From Hanleya hanleyi (taxonomy: Eukaryota > Mollusca > Polyplacophora > Lepidopleurida > Hanleyidae): a DNA stretch of 64,000 nucleotides. A program made the translations under genes and the position numbers. Shown in pieces: positions 35,650 through 47,264 of the stretch. A model generated the notes under the pieces. That model was not told the origin of the DNA and did not search any database. It saw nothing but the letters and a program-made list of their open reading frames with translations. The stretch spans positions 1 to 64,000 of the forward strand of contig JAVTVY010039383.1 of the NCBI GenBank assembly GCA_036873755.1, written 5' to 3'. How positions within the stretch are numbered: the stretch's first letter is position 1; every line of letters starts with the position of its first letter.

Positions 35650-36840
35650 AAATGGGCCATGACTGCTAACAGTGAATTACATCATGGACAAGGGACAGCG
35701 AAAAAAATGAAAAAAAAAAACGTGAGAAAAACCCTCTACCCCATCCGTCATTACAATTACTTGCAGGGAATTATTTGGAGAACGAAGTACTTGCGGCAGA
35801 ATTTTAAGGAGGTTCATAATGTATTCAATTTGAACCAAGATGTCAGAGACACCAAGCAGTCAAATTTTGCCATACAGATTATCAAAAATTTTGCAATTAG
35901 AAATGGCCCCTAAGGTTTCCATCCAATCAGAGAAACCGGTAATCATTTCACAAATCTCTTGATGCATCGATAATGTAAACCAAATTTCACATTGAGCATT
36001 TGGACAGTGTCAGAGATAGAGATCATTAATGATTTTGTAAAAATTAAAGATGGTTGCCCATCCTTCCCGTCACTCAGAGGAACTAATGTGGTTATTCATT
36101 AATGCAAGTCTCTTCATACATTGATGCGGTAAATCAAGTTTCGTATAGAACATTTAAATAGTATCGGACATAAACATCAATAAAGATTTTGAATAAATTA
36201 AAGACGGCCGCCAAGATTTCCGCCCGATCAGAGAAACCAGATCTGTCATTCATCGTAAGTCTCTTGATGCATCAATGATGTATACCAAATGTATACCAAA
36301 TTTTACACTGAGCACTCCAACGGAATCAGAGATAGGATCATTAATGATTTTGCATAAATTAAAGATGGCCACCAAGGTTTTCGGTCAATCGGGTCCCGAT
36401 TCAAAGTATCTGGATGTATGGATGATGTACATGTATACCAACAATTGAATTGTAACCAAGATATTTATCACTATTGATTTCGCATAAATTAAAGATGGCC
36501 TTCAGGGTTTCCTGCTAATCAGAAAAGCCTGTTTGGTAATTCGTTGAAAGTTGCTTGATGTATCGATGATGTATATGAAATTTTGTATTGAACAGTTGAA
36601 TGGTTTCCGAGATATGGATCATTATCCATTTTGCATGAAATTAAAGATGGCTGCTAATTGGTTTCCACCCAATCAGGCCCCAATTCTATAGGCTTCAGGT
36701 CCTTGACCAGGTAAATAAGCATAGCAAATTTGGGATTCATCAGCAGAACAGATTATCTCGCTCACAAACGGACGTACGGACGTACAAGACAATGACAGTA
36801 CCCCATGGCCAAAATTGGCTGAGGGGTGAAAACATGGGTC
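35650..36840 (+). mobile_element. tandem-repeat element (family a) with microsatellite-hairpin end
   Basis: About six to seven diverged units of ~150 bp, each with a block like CATAAATTAAAGATGGCCNC followed by TTTCCGNCCAATCAG and CTTGATGNATCGATGATGTA. AAAGATGG landmarks lie near 36,048, 36,199 (AAAGACGG), 36,361, 36,491 and 36,645. The 3' end has CTCGCTCACAAACGGACGTA, a GGACGTAC microsatellite (36,768-36,787), and a hairpin CCCCATGGCC...GGCTGAGGGG (36,801-36,826) followed by TGAAAAC. The same end, nearly identical, is at 61,440-61,540. Confidence 0.75.
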
Positions 36841-37335
36841 TGTGCCTGATAAATTGAAGCCTTTTGGGGTTGCAAATCATTCAAAGCAAGCTCCCTGTAC
36901 ATGAACAACTGCACTGACAACTGCATGCCATCATCTGTCAGTCTGAAGACCAGCAAGGTTGAATTCAGTTCAATTCAGGAAATTGATCATATGCACAGTG
37001 TGCACCCAAACATTAGGAACTCAATCGTAATTAATATAGTAATAACTAATATACATGTGTGGACACGAATGATTCGTGTAGAAGCTTTTGGGTAAATCGT
37101 ATGATGTGGAATACAAGTATTTGTTAGCAAAATTAAAGGGAATGTTGTCCTTCGTTTAAGATGACACGAAATTTAAAAATCAGGGATTCAGTACTGCGGG
37201 GATTTCCCCGCCTGTTCTTTCACATTATACTTCTGAAATAAAATATGGTTCATGCAAAAGCTTTAGGGCAAATCATATGATGTGGAATAGAACGATTTCA
37301 TATAGCAAAATTGAAGGCCCATTTTAACTGGAACA
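36841..37335. other. unannotated stretch between two repeat elements
   Basis: Contains a two-copy repeat of GTAGAAGCTTTTGGGTAAAT at 37,078 and the related GCAAAAGCTTTAGGGCAAAT at 37,255, with shared ATATGATGTGGAATA. It may be the 5' part of the following element. Confidence 0.45.
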
Positions 37336-37339
37336 GACA

Positions 37340-38225
37340 AGAAGAGAAACTCAGTGGTGCCACCTTTAGGCAGATGTTGCTGAAATGCAATACGGACTGA
37401 CGTCCTGTTGCAAGGAATGCGTATTCCGAATTTCGGAATGATCCAACACAGCATTAGGAAGTTATCGCTTCGAACAGATGTACACGGAAAAAAAACTATT
37501 TTGTCCCAGTGGCGCCACCTTCAGGCCGATGTTGCTGAAATGCAATACGGACTGGCCTCTTGTCGCAAGGAATGAGAATGCTGAATTTCAGAAGAATGCA
37601 ACAAAGCGTTAGGAAGTTATCGCTTCGAACAGACATGCACCGACGTACACGAACATCCACGGACACAAAGTAGTAAGAACCAGTGGCACCACCTTCAGGC
37701 AGATGTTGCTGAGATGTGATACAGACTGGCATCTTGTCGCAAGGAATGCATATTCCGAATTTCGGAAGAATCCAACAAACGTTAGGAAGTTATCACTTCG
37801 AGCAGACGTACACGGACATTCACGGATACGAAGAAGCAAGAACTAGTGGCGCCACCTTCAGGCAGATGTTGCTGAAATGCAATAGGGACTGGTGTCTTGT
37901 CGCAAGTAATGCATATGCCGAAGTTCGAAAGAATCCAACAAAGCGTTAGAAAGTTATCGCTTCGAACAGACATGCACGGACGTACACGGACATCCACAGA
38001 TGCAAAGAAGCAAGAACTAGTGGAGCCACCTTCAGGCAGATGTTGCTGAAATGCAATACGAACTGGCGTCTTGCCGCAAGGAATGCATATTCCGAATTTC
38101 GGAAGAATCCAACAAAGCGTTAGAAAGTTATCGCTTCGAACAGACATGGACGGACATCCACGGACACAAAGAAGCAAGAACCATTTTAAAGTCCCCGGCC
38201 GCGTTGCGGCGGGGGATAAAAATGA
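37340..38225 (+). mobile_element. tandem-repeat element (family b) with microsatellite-hairpin end
   Basis: Five units of 155-175 bp marked by TTCAGGCAGATGTTGCTGAA (starts near 37,368, 37,523, 37,698, 37,859 and 38,034), GCAAGGAATGCATATTCCGA, and TTATCGCTTCGAACAGAC. Each unit holds a short ACGGAC stretch. The 3' end has GGACGGACATCCACGGACAC, a GC-rich hairpin (CCCCGGCCGC / GCGGCGGGGG, 38,192-38,216), and ATAAAAATG. The open frames here are repeat artefacts. Confidence 0.8.
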
Positions 38226-38229
38226 ACGG

Positions 38230-41200
38230 AATATAATTTAGGCCTATTTTATAATGAATTGGCTACTCGCTATAATTATCCATAAAGACTGCGCTATGAA
38301 AAATCTTGTCGAGATATGTGGCGCATAACAGATCTGCAAGCGAGGTATTAAATATTCCATAAGTTACCTTTTGCATTTTATATCAGAATATCTAAAAAGG
38401 ACTTTCCGTCTATTATGACGAACAGTAAATTTCTGGATTCCATTCTTAATGATTTTGCTAAATGTACCGAATACGCAGCAAATCTACTTTGACCTGTTTG
38501 CTTATATATTAATACAATACAGCATAGTCTCGGCACCATCCCGTCGACACTCTTCCGCATGACAAGACTCCGGGAGAGTATTATCTGCATCTTTTACTGA
38601 TGCCGGTAAGTGATTTCATCTGTGTCACTCTGTATTATTTTAACTTTTGTATTGTACTTTCTTATGCCATTTTTGTTTGTCATACATGTATATACAAGGT
38701 CATACACACTATGATATGGGTACCAAACGTATTTATTCAACGTACAACAGCCACAGATAACTCATGTTTGTACTGTATAGAAAATTTAATAATTTACAAG
38801 AACTCTTTCCTTGTAATAGATGGCGTCTAGTCAAAATATAACAATAGGTTCTGTAAATTGTCGCGGTCTAAACAACAAAGAGAAGCGCACAGATATATTT
38901 CGCCACCTTCGCGAGAAAAAGCTGTCAATATACTGTTTACAGGATGTTCATTTTACCAGAAAAATGAAAAAGTATATTTCCACAGAATGGGGCTATGATA
39001 CCTATATAAGCCCATATTCTAGCAATTCTCGAGGCGTTGCTATTTTATTTAATAATAATTTCGAATTTGAAGTTTTAAGGGTAAAACAGGACACAAGTAT
39101 GGGTAACTATCTAATTTTAGATATAAAAACCCCAGAGGTCACATTTACCTTAGTTTCTATATATGCCCCGAATGAAGACGACCCCAATTTTTTTGATCAA
39201 ATTCAGACAATACTGGAAGAAAGGAATAGTCAGCATATTGTAATTTGTGGTGACTGGAACCTGGTTCAGGATCCAGCTCTTGACACTTTTAACTATAATC
39301 ACGTTAATAATCCTAAAGCTAGACAAAAAGTCAGCGACTTAAAAGAATACTTTGACTTTGTTGATCCATGGCGGGAATTTAATCCTGATTTAAGAAGGTA
39401 TACTTGGCGACATCCGACCCCAATCAAGCAATCACGACTAGATTTCTTTCTGGTTTCCCACAATCTGATGCATGGTGTTAAACAGTCAGATATCCACCCC
39501 AGTTACAGGTCAGATCACTCACTTATAACTTTGACATTATCATTTATAGAATTTAAAAAAGGGAAGGGTTTTTGGAAATTCAACAATTCACTGCTAAAGG
39601 ACAAAGAATACGTGCAACAAATAAAAAGGTGATTAAGGAAACAATACAACAATATTCAAAACCCGGAAATACAGATAACACATTGACAGAAGAATTCACT
39701 ATCAACGACCAGCTCCTTTTTGAAATGGTATTATTAAACATAAGAGGTAAATCTATATCATATTCCTCTTACAAAAAAAAGAAAAGCTACACGAAGAATC
39801 TCGGTTGAAAAAAGAACTAGAAATAAAAGAAATAAAGTTAGACGAAACAACAAATTGTGATGAAAAGATGACATTGCTAAATGAGATAGATGAGATCAAT
39901 AACGAATTAAAGTCCATATACAAGAATAGAGTTGAAGGAATTATGATGCGGGCTAAAGCTAGATGGTCCGAAATGGGTGAAAACCCTACCAAATACTTCC
40001 TGAATTTAGAACACCGAAATTACTTAAATAAATCAATAACGAGAATCGAAAACTCTAAAAATGAAATAATAACAAAAACTGACCAAATTCTTGAGGAAAC
40101 AAAATCTTTTTACAAAAAACTATATTCTAAGAAACAAACAAGCCCTGTTGACATTAATACCCTTATTGAGGAGGAAATTCCCAAACTTGACCAATCACAG
40201 ACGGCATCTATGGAAGGAGAATTAACGAAAGAAGAAATATCGCGTGCACTTAAAAACATGAAGAATGATAGAAGTCCAGGACCTGATGGCTACACTGCGG
40301 AATTCTGCTTACAAGAATTAATTATCGATTTCACAAAAACAAGGATTAATAACATGCCTCCCAAAGGAGGGGAAACCAAAACACTTGCTTAAAAACTGGC
40401 GACCGATATCTCTACTCAGCGTCTGTTATAAAATAGCATCAGCTGCAATCGCTCAAAGAATGAAAACCTGTTTACCAAAAATAATCTACGAAGACCAGAA
40501 AGGATTCATGCCCGGCGGATTTATTGGGGAAAATACTAGACTTACTTTTGATATAATGCAATACACTGAAGAACATCAACTCCCAGGAATTCTTATGCTG
40601 ATCGATTTCGAGAAAGCTTTTGATTCGGTAGACTGGTCATTCATGCAAAAAGCACTAGATTTCTTTAAATTTGGCCCGTCTATACAAAAATGGATAGAAG
40701 TGTTCTACAAAAATGCTCAAACTTGCGTTATTGTGAACGGCTTTGTTTCACAGTTTTTCCATATATCTCGCGGCTGTCGCCAAGGAGACCCGCTATCGCC
40801 ATACATATTCCTGGTGTGCGCTGAGATATTAGCAGCAATGTTAAGAGGTAACAAAAACATAACGGGCATAAATATTGAGGATGAAGAATATTTGTTATCA
40901 ATATGCTGACGACACTACTATTTTTTTGGATGGCTCGCTTAAAAGTTTAAATTCTTGCTTAGATACATTACATTATTTTGCAAATATCTCTGGCTTGAAA
41001 ATGAATATAGATAAAACGAAAATTGTGCAACTAGGTTTGACTAAAGCTTCCAATACGAGGTTTCGTACGAAATGGAATTTAGACTGGTCACAAGGTGATT
41101 TTAAGCTATTAGGTCTTGTGTTTACAAACAATCTGGCCGAAATGGTCGAGAAAAATTACAAAGATAAATTAAAAGATATCGTCACGCTTATGAAAATATG

Positions 41201-42735
41201 GTCCAAAAGAGGATTGACTCCATTAGGAAGAAATGTTATTTTAAAAAGTCTGATGTTGCCTAAACTCAACCATCTATTTTCCTCCCTTCCAAACCCACCA
41301 GACCCACTTATAGACGAATTTCAGAAGCGCTGTTTTGAATTTGTCGAAACCTGATAAAATTTCCAGGAAAAATTCTGTCAAACCACTTGAACAGGGCGGT
41401 TTAGATATTCCCATCGTAAAATATGTAATCCAAGCACAAAAATACCATGGATTAGGAGATTACAAGCTGATAATCCTAAGTGGGGTAACATATTGAAATT
41501 GTATATGCCAGATAACATAGATCCAGTAGGAGTCGGTTCCGCATTTCTAAGAACTACTGTCATACCAAAGATAGAAAACGTGTTTTGGAGGGACACACTT
41601 TTAGCCTGGACAGAATTTCAAATAGAAATAGATTACAAAGATTGTAGAACTTTCTCGAATGAAAACCTTTGGCACAATAAGAAAATTAAAATTGGTAACA
41701 AAGCTATACATTTTGGGCATTGGGATGGAAGAGGTGTGTGGTTTGTGAATGATATTTTAGAAAATAACGGGAAATTTCTATCATATGAGTCATTTCAGTC
41801 TATTTATAGATGCGCATCCAATTTTCTGGAATACTTGTCAGTATGTCAAGCAGTACGGAAAGCAGCAAACAACATGGGATTTGGACCATTACAGAAACAA
41901 TATATGACACCGTTAATACCACCACCCATGTCACGGTTAATAAGTGTAAAAAAAGGGAGTAAAATATATTATAGAACTCTCTTGAATTCTCGATTTTCCA
42001 CTTTAAACGCTCATCTAAGATGGGAAACAGTTCTTGGAAAAAAATATAGTGAATCGGAGTGGCTTATATGGAATAAAAATGTAACAAATCAAAGAGATGT
42101 GAAATATAAGTGGTTTCAATACAGAATTATTAACCGAATACTGACTACTAATCTATTTGCACATAAACTTTACCCTGATATATCTAACTTGTGCACTTTC
42201 TGTAACAAAGTTCCAGAGACTATTATTCATCTCTTTTGGGAATGTGAACATATCAACCCTCTGTGGAGTTTACTGGAAAATTGATTCGCCTCAGTGGGTA
42301 TTTCAATTCTATTCTCTCCGGAAAAAGTTATTCTTGGTCTTTCACAACCCAGAAATAAGCCACTTAATTATTGTATCTCTATTATTAAATTTTCTATATA
42401 TAAAATGAATGTAGTTAAAAAATCCCTTGTCTGAAAAGTGTTCAAAACGCCTTAAAATTAGCGTACGAAACCGACAAATGTATACAGTACAAGAATTGCG
42501 AATGGCGCAGGTTTGACCAGTATTGGTCAACGCTACATTTACTGTTTAGACCCGTATAGATGTTGTTGCTGTTGTCAATGTAGATAAATCAGAGCGTAAT
42601 GACGATTGTTCAGTTGTATGATATGAATTTCAATTATAAGTACAAATATCTTTGTGTAATACGATAGATTATGCTATGTACAGTGTGTATGACCTATGTA
42701 TGAAAATCAAATAAAATATAAATTATAAAAAAGAA
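38230..42735 (+). mobile_element. L1/Tx1-group LINE, degenerate copy
   Basis: Second ORF of a non-LTR retrotransposon with an A-rich 3' end (AAATAAAATATAAATTATAA, 42,709-42,735). The tail abuts an NRF-1/CRE array unit (AGTGGCCCACCTAGACC) in mid-unit, so the LINE inserted into that array. The 5' boundary is uncertain. It follows the family-b element end at about 38,225, and no ORF1 is recognisable in 38,230-38,819, so the copy is probably 5'-truncated. Confidence 0.85.
38820..42402 (+). pseudogene. LINE ORF2: APE endonuclease, RT, zinc knuckle, frameshifted
   Basis: Residues 1-270 (38,820-39,632) form an APE-type endonuclease: SVNCRGLNN, CLQDVHF (Asp where Glu is usual), GDWNL, SRLDFFLVS and SDHSL. 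The coiled linker and RT start follow (39,640-40,320; RSPGPDGYTAEF). RT continues with LKNWRPISLLS, LIDFEKAFDSVDW, GCRQGDPLSP and YADD at about 40,905. A C-terminal CTFCNKVPETIIHLFWEC zinc-knuckle-like motif lies near 42,190-42,245. At least seven breaks in frame are visible (near 39,625, 39,777, 40,335, 40,900, 41,345, 41,440 and 42,284). About 45 codons between GYTAEF and the QGLITCLPK equivalent look deleted. The copy is dead. Confidence 0.9.
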
Positions 42736-42737
42736 TT

Positions 42738-44105
42738 AGTGGCCCACCTAGACCCCAAAACGTTTCTTCCAATGCACTTTTCCCATAATTCCCTGTCTGC
42801 GCATGCGCAAAATGTCGAAAACGGTCGACACACTAGTCCAGGCGGATGCCCTCTCACGTATCCTTCACAACGATACCTCACTCGACCCCATCGGCCCACT
42901 AGGGACTCACCTAGACAACAAAACGTATATTTCCATACCCTTTTCCCACAATTCCCTGTCTGCGCATGCGCAGAATGTCGAAAACGGTCGACACACTAGT
43001 CCAGCCGGATACCCCTCACGTGTCCTTCACATTGATACCTCATACGACTCCATAGGGCCACTAGTGGCCCACCCAGATCCCAAAACGTCTATTTCCATAC
43101 CCTTTTCCCACAATTCCCTGTCTGCGCATGTGCAGAATGTTGACAACGATCGAGACACTAGTCCAGGCGGATGTCCCCTCACATAGGATTCACATTGATA
43201 CCTCATACAACTCCATCGGCCAATTAGGGGCTCCCCTAGATCCCAAAACGTCTATTTCCATAATATTTGTCTACTGAGCATGCGCAGAATGACGTCAGTT
43301 CCACGTCTCACCCATCACCTCGGATGCTTCTTCACGAATACTTCACATTGATACCTCATACGACTCCATAGGACCACTAGTGGCCCACCCAGACCCCAAA
43401 ACGTCTATATCCATACCCTTTTCCCAGAATGTTGACAACGGCCGAGACACTAGTCCAGGTGGATGCCCCCCTGACATATGCTTCACATTGATACCTCATA
43501 CGACTCTATCGGCCCATTAAGGTCTCCCCTCAATCCCAAAACGTCTATTTCCATACCCTTTGTATACTGCTCATGCGCAGAATGACGATATTCCAACCCC
43601 ACATCCATCCCGTCGGATGCCCCCTCACATATGCTCCACATTGATACCTCATACGACTCTATCGGCCCATTAGGGGGCTCCCCTAAATCCCCAAAACATC
43701 TATTTCCATACCCTTGGTCCACCGCGCATGCGTAGAATGACGATATTTCAACCCCACACCCAGCCCATCAGATGCCCCTTCACGAATGCTTCACATTGAT
43801 ACCTCATACGACCCAATCGGACCATGCAGCGTATTTTAAGTCTGGGGACTACTTTGTCTCCGCGGAGGCAGACCGCATCACCGCCAGATATGACCGTATC
43901 ACCGCGGAGGAATACAAAGGTCACGTGATCTTGTATCAGAGTTCAAGAGAATAAGCCGCTGCCACATTGGTAAAGTTTTTTTTTTACCAAATTCAATATG
44001 GTGGCCAAACTCTGGCAGAGGTCACTTTCCAATCTCCAGCGCCAACACCTCAAGTTTAAGTGCAAAGAGGTGAATGGGACTTTAAACCGGTAGACTATAC
44101 TACTA
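42738..44105 (+). repeat. NRF-1/CRE-type array; right arm of 12.7-kb inverted pair
   Basis: About seven ~157-bp units: CCCAAAACGTCTATTTCCAT, CTGCGCATGCGCAGAATG, CACACTAGTCCAGGCGGATG, ACATTGATACCTCATACGAC. It mirrors the left arm 31,449-33,000. The distal 300 bp (43,800-44,105) encode, on this strand, a short frame DYFVSAEADRITARYDRITA...YKGHVILYQSSRE. The reverse-complement copy in the left arm keeps the frame with several substitutions. That conservation may simply reflect recent duplication. Confidence 0.9.
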
Positions 44106-44375
44106 GCTTCAGCAGCTGTAGTTCTAAATTAGATAGCATTCATAATGTGAACAGCTCGTATTCCAATGTAATCAGCGACGATCAACGCCAATAAATATTG
44201 CAAATGTGTGACTTCATACAGTGTTTTTTTTGTTTCGTGAGGAACAACAACATAGTTCCAAAGTTGTTCACAAGAATTCCTTTTTCACAGAATTTGACTA
44301 GATGGACATTAGCGTGTTCAGAAAGGGTCTTCGGCGGGATAAATTCGTTACACGGTTTGCCAGTGATCCAATACT
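44105..44375 (+). repeat. direct repeat, copy 1 (with 45,560-45,862)
   Basis: About 270 bp, from AGCTTCAG through TTAGATAGCAT, GTGAACAGCTCGTA, AATATTGCAAATGTGTGACT and GTTTCGTGAG to GATCCAATACT. Copy 2 at 45,560-45,862 has the same order with small insertions. Both end at the start of a hairpin element. Confidence 0.85.
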
Positions 44376-44528
44376 ATACATTATCCTGTCCCTGCGAGTT
44401 TGATACTGAATCTTATCCTGTTTCCTGGCGAAAATGCCACACGACCGCGAAGCGGGAGTGTGGCATTCGCCAGGAAACAGGATAAAATTCAGGATCAAAC
44501 TCGCGGAGACAGGATAACGAATTTATTT
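44339..44528. repeat. long hairpin element
   Basis: The inner stem pairs TTATCCTGTCCCTGCGAGTT...TTTCCTGGCGAAAATGCCACAC (44,381-44,442) with GTGTGGCATTCGCCAGGAAA...AACTCGCGGAGACAGGATAA (44,458-44,517) around a 15-nt loop. The outer ATAAATTCGTTA pairs with TAACGAATTTAT, leaving about 30 nt of the left arm unpaired. Probably a small fold-back or MITE. Confidence 0.9.
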
Positions 44529-45240
44529 CTAGGAGCAGCCTTTTCAACTCGGGAAAGTTGCGAGGTAAAGTGGGTCTAAAATTTGCTAACCAAACACGAC
44601 AAAAGTGATAATGAAAACGGCTGGAGACGCGTCAAATATTTTGAAATATTCGGAATCGGCATTGTAGATTTAGTCATATTTCATAGAAATATGGCTGATC
44701 GGCCGAGCTGGGGTCGAGTCGGCGAAAAAGACGGCACAGTTTTTGATGAAAAAAACCGTCTGAAAATGGTCAATCTTGAATTAAACAACGTATTCTAAGA
44801 ATGTTTAACAGTATTTTGTTTCACGTAACCTAAAATTGTACACGTCGAATAAGAATAAAGGCGAATATCAGGGGTAAACTTCCACATCATTCACATTGTA
44901 CAGGCGCATGTGGTCGTATGGTACCGAGGCGAGATCGTCGAAGCGAAGTCAAGTGTCAAGGCGGCTTTCGTCAACTGTTCCTCACAGTCACAGTACACTA
45001 CCTTTTCCAGATATTCCAGGAACAGTCGCACATATTATCGGTCAGATTTACAAAGTTGATATCCGACATATTCTTTATTTCCATTGCTGTCGCTGACAGA
45101 AAACTCCAGCTGCCATGTCTGTTTACAATACAAACTGCAGTCAACTGGGTCAGCCAGTGCAGTTTGACATGTGTTTTTATCCCAACGGCACGTGACCGCT
45201 GTCGACCAATGGCTTGCCTAGGATCTTCTGGGAGTAGAAA
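44529..45240. other. unannotated non-coding stretch
   Basis: No repeat or gene supported. Open frames at 44,583-44,798 and 44,918-45,286 lack recognisable domains. Confidence 0.35.
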
Positions 45241-45243
45241 TAA

Positions 45244-45365
45244 AGAAATATATGGGGTCAGTAAAATTAATATTGGGCTAGGCTGACTCGCCTCGCCCAA
45301 TATAAATTTTATTGACCCCATATATTTCTGTATTGGGTCACTGACAAACCGTGTAACTAATTTTA
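45244..45365. mobile_element. short palindromic element
   Basis: AGAAATATATGGGGTCAGTA...ATATTGGGC pairs with GCCCAATATA...TTGACCCCATATATTTCT across a ~15-nt loop (arms about 35 bp, 45,244-45,329). It is followed by GTATTGGGTCACTGACAAAC, the outer-arm sequence of the larger relative at 45,826-46,295. Confidence 0.85.
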
Positions 45366-45559
45366 CCCCCCTTCAGACAAAATCGTCGAATGAAAACGAG
45401 CGATCACGGTCACATGGTCGCCCGATATTTTTCCATCCACCGCCGTCGATTGTTATTCGGAGTGAGTAACTAGGTTATCTCCCTTTACAGTAGCTCCTGT
45501 CTCAAAGCACTCGTGTCGTCTGCTTCGCGCCTGTTACTCCTCGGGCTTCGTTTTGTACA

Positions 45560-45862
45560 ACAAGTATTTGTAGTAAAGGTGAGCTTCAGAAGATGAACTT
45601 CTGGATTAGATAGCATGCATTTTGTGAACAGCTCGTACTTTATCGTAACCAGCGATGATGAACATGAATGAATATTGCAAATGTGTGACTTCACATGTAC
45701 AGTGTTTTTCTTGTTTCGTGAGCAACAACAACAACATAGGCAGTGATAGGGCCAAAGTTGTTCACAACAAGTCCTTTCTCGCAAAATTTGCGTGTGGTCG
45801 TGTTCAGAAAGGGTCCTCAGCGGGATAAATTCGTTACACGCTTTGTCAGCGATCCAATACAG
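45560..45862 (+). repeat. direct repeat, copy 2 (with 44,105-44,375)
   Basis: Same order of blocks as copy 1, with an extra segment around GGCAGTGATAGGGCC. The 5' edge TATTTGTAGTAAAGGTGAGC also matches 31,424-31,446, tying this segment to the outer flank of the 12.7-kb inverted pair. Confidence 0.85.
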
Positions 45863-46295
45863 AAATATATGGGGTCAGTAAAATTTTTATTGGGCGCTCA
45901 GCTGACGCCTCGCCCAATATAAATACTCCTTTTCGCGGTTACAAATTTACAACAACAACACCATGTTAAACGCACTGCATTCTGGGATCGGATAGGTGAT
46001 ACTTTCACTTCCTGTGCCGCTAAATTAACACAAGAAGCCCAGTGTACGGACTGATCTGCTGGTGATTTACTAACACTACTGGGTAAATTGTTATGAAACT
46101 CGAGAAATCAGCGTAAAATAAACTAGGAAGCATGTCAATTTTTCAGTCTTGCATATTTTGAGAGATAAATGATCTCTTTATAGCGTAGAAAAAGGGCCGT
46201 CATCACCCCCGATTCTTGTAACCGCGAAAAGGCTTATTCTACTGATCCCATATATTTCTGTATTGGATCACTGACAAACCGCGTAACTAATAATA
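45826..46295. mobile_element. fold-back element with ~60-bp arms and captured interior
   Basis: Left arm: GTTACACGCTTTGTCAGCGA, TCCAATAC, AGAAATATATGGGGTCAGTA. Right arm, reverse complement: CTGATCCCATATATTTCT, GTATTGGATCACTGAC, AAACCGCGTAAC. A nested pair CCTTTTCGCGGTTAC / GTAACCGCGAAAAGG (45,929-45,943 and 46,216-46,230) encloses about 270 bp of unrelated sequence. The adjacent 45,244-45,365 palindrome is an interior-less relative. Confidence 0.85.
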
Positions 46296-46302
46296 TCGGC
46301 CA

Positions 46303-46345
46303 TACCAAATCAAATCAAATCAATATTTATTTAAAGTCGGGGAGT
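46303..46345 (-). mobile_element. possible retroposon 3' tail (GATTT repeats)
   Basis: On the minus strand, TTTAAATAAATATTGATTTG runs into further GATTT copies, a LINE/SINE-type tail preceded by an AATAAA-like signal. A 72-codon minus frame (46,327-46,545) upstream has no recognisable domain. Confidence 0.35.
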
Positions 46346-46349
46346 ACAT

Positions 46350-47255
46350 GACTGAAACCGTCTGAACGATCGATGATTGTAGGCTTATAGTTTGTCGGAT
46401 GTTGGTAAAATGGAACATTTATGAGAGTCCTGTATGAGCCATTTTGACAGTTTTGATAGCTGTAGAGCTCGAACTGACATGCTTTTGCGCAGGAAAATGT
46501 CAACACCATGCAGTTATATTTAGCTGCGGAATATAGGCCCTGCATTTCGAAGCCGGTACGTAGCTGAGATTTAATAGAGTTGTATTATGACAGAACATTG
46601 CCGGTCAAACAAGGGCGACCAGATTATGTCACTCCAAATATATGCCTAGACCATGTAGACGTAAAAATTGCACCCTTATGAGCTGCCGTTTATGACAATA
46701 TTATACACGGTGTATATGTATAATGGAGCATGGAAATATGGTGATAATGAATGAATATGGTATGAATTGGGTCGTTATATTGGAAATGTTGTTATATTGA
46801 AAGTTAGAAAATATGGGATGGTTTTATCGTATATTGTAACATTGTGGCAATGTATATGAAATGTTATTTATATAGGAGTAAAATGCAAACTAAAGTAGTT
46901 TTATATATATATGAAGAGTGGTGTAATTATATACACTCTACATTTGCTAAACATATAAACCGATTGAACGTATATAGTGTAACTGACATTGAACGTATAT
47001 AGTGTAAGCTGATATATATATAGAACGACTGAATACGGCGTATTTGATACGGCGTATTTGACAAAGACGCTTAACGGATATGACAGGCGGATATGGCAGG
47101 CGGAAGTATGCTGTGAGCATGCACGTTGTGCTCGCGAAAAGCATTGCGGTTCCAGTTCCACGATAAAAAAGGCCATTGACTGATTTCCGCTCTCAAACTA
47201 GGGTCTCCGACACAATCCAACGACTGGACTTGGTTGCCGGTCAACAGTGGCCAGT
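46350..47255. other. unannotated AT-rich stretch
   Basis: Short TATATA and GAACGTATATAGTGTAA duplications around 46,965-47,010. No gene. Confidence 0.4.
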
Positions 47256-47264
47256 GCCATATTA

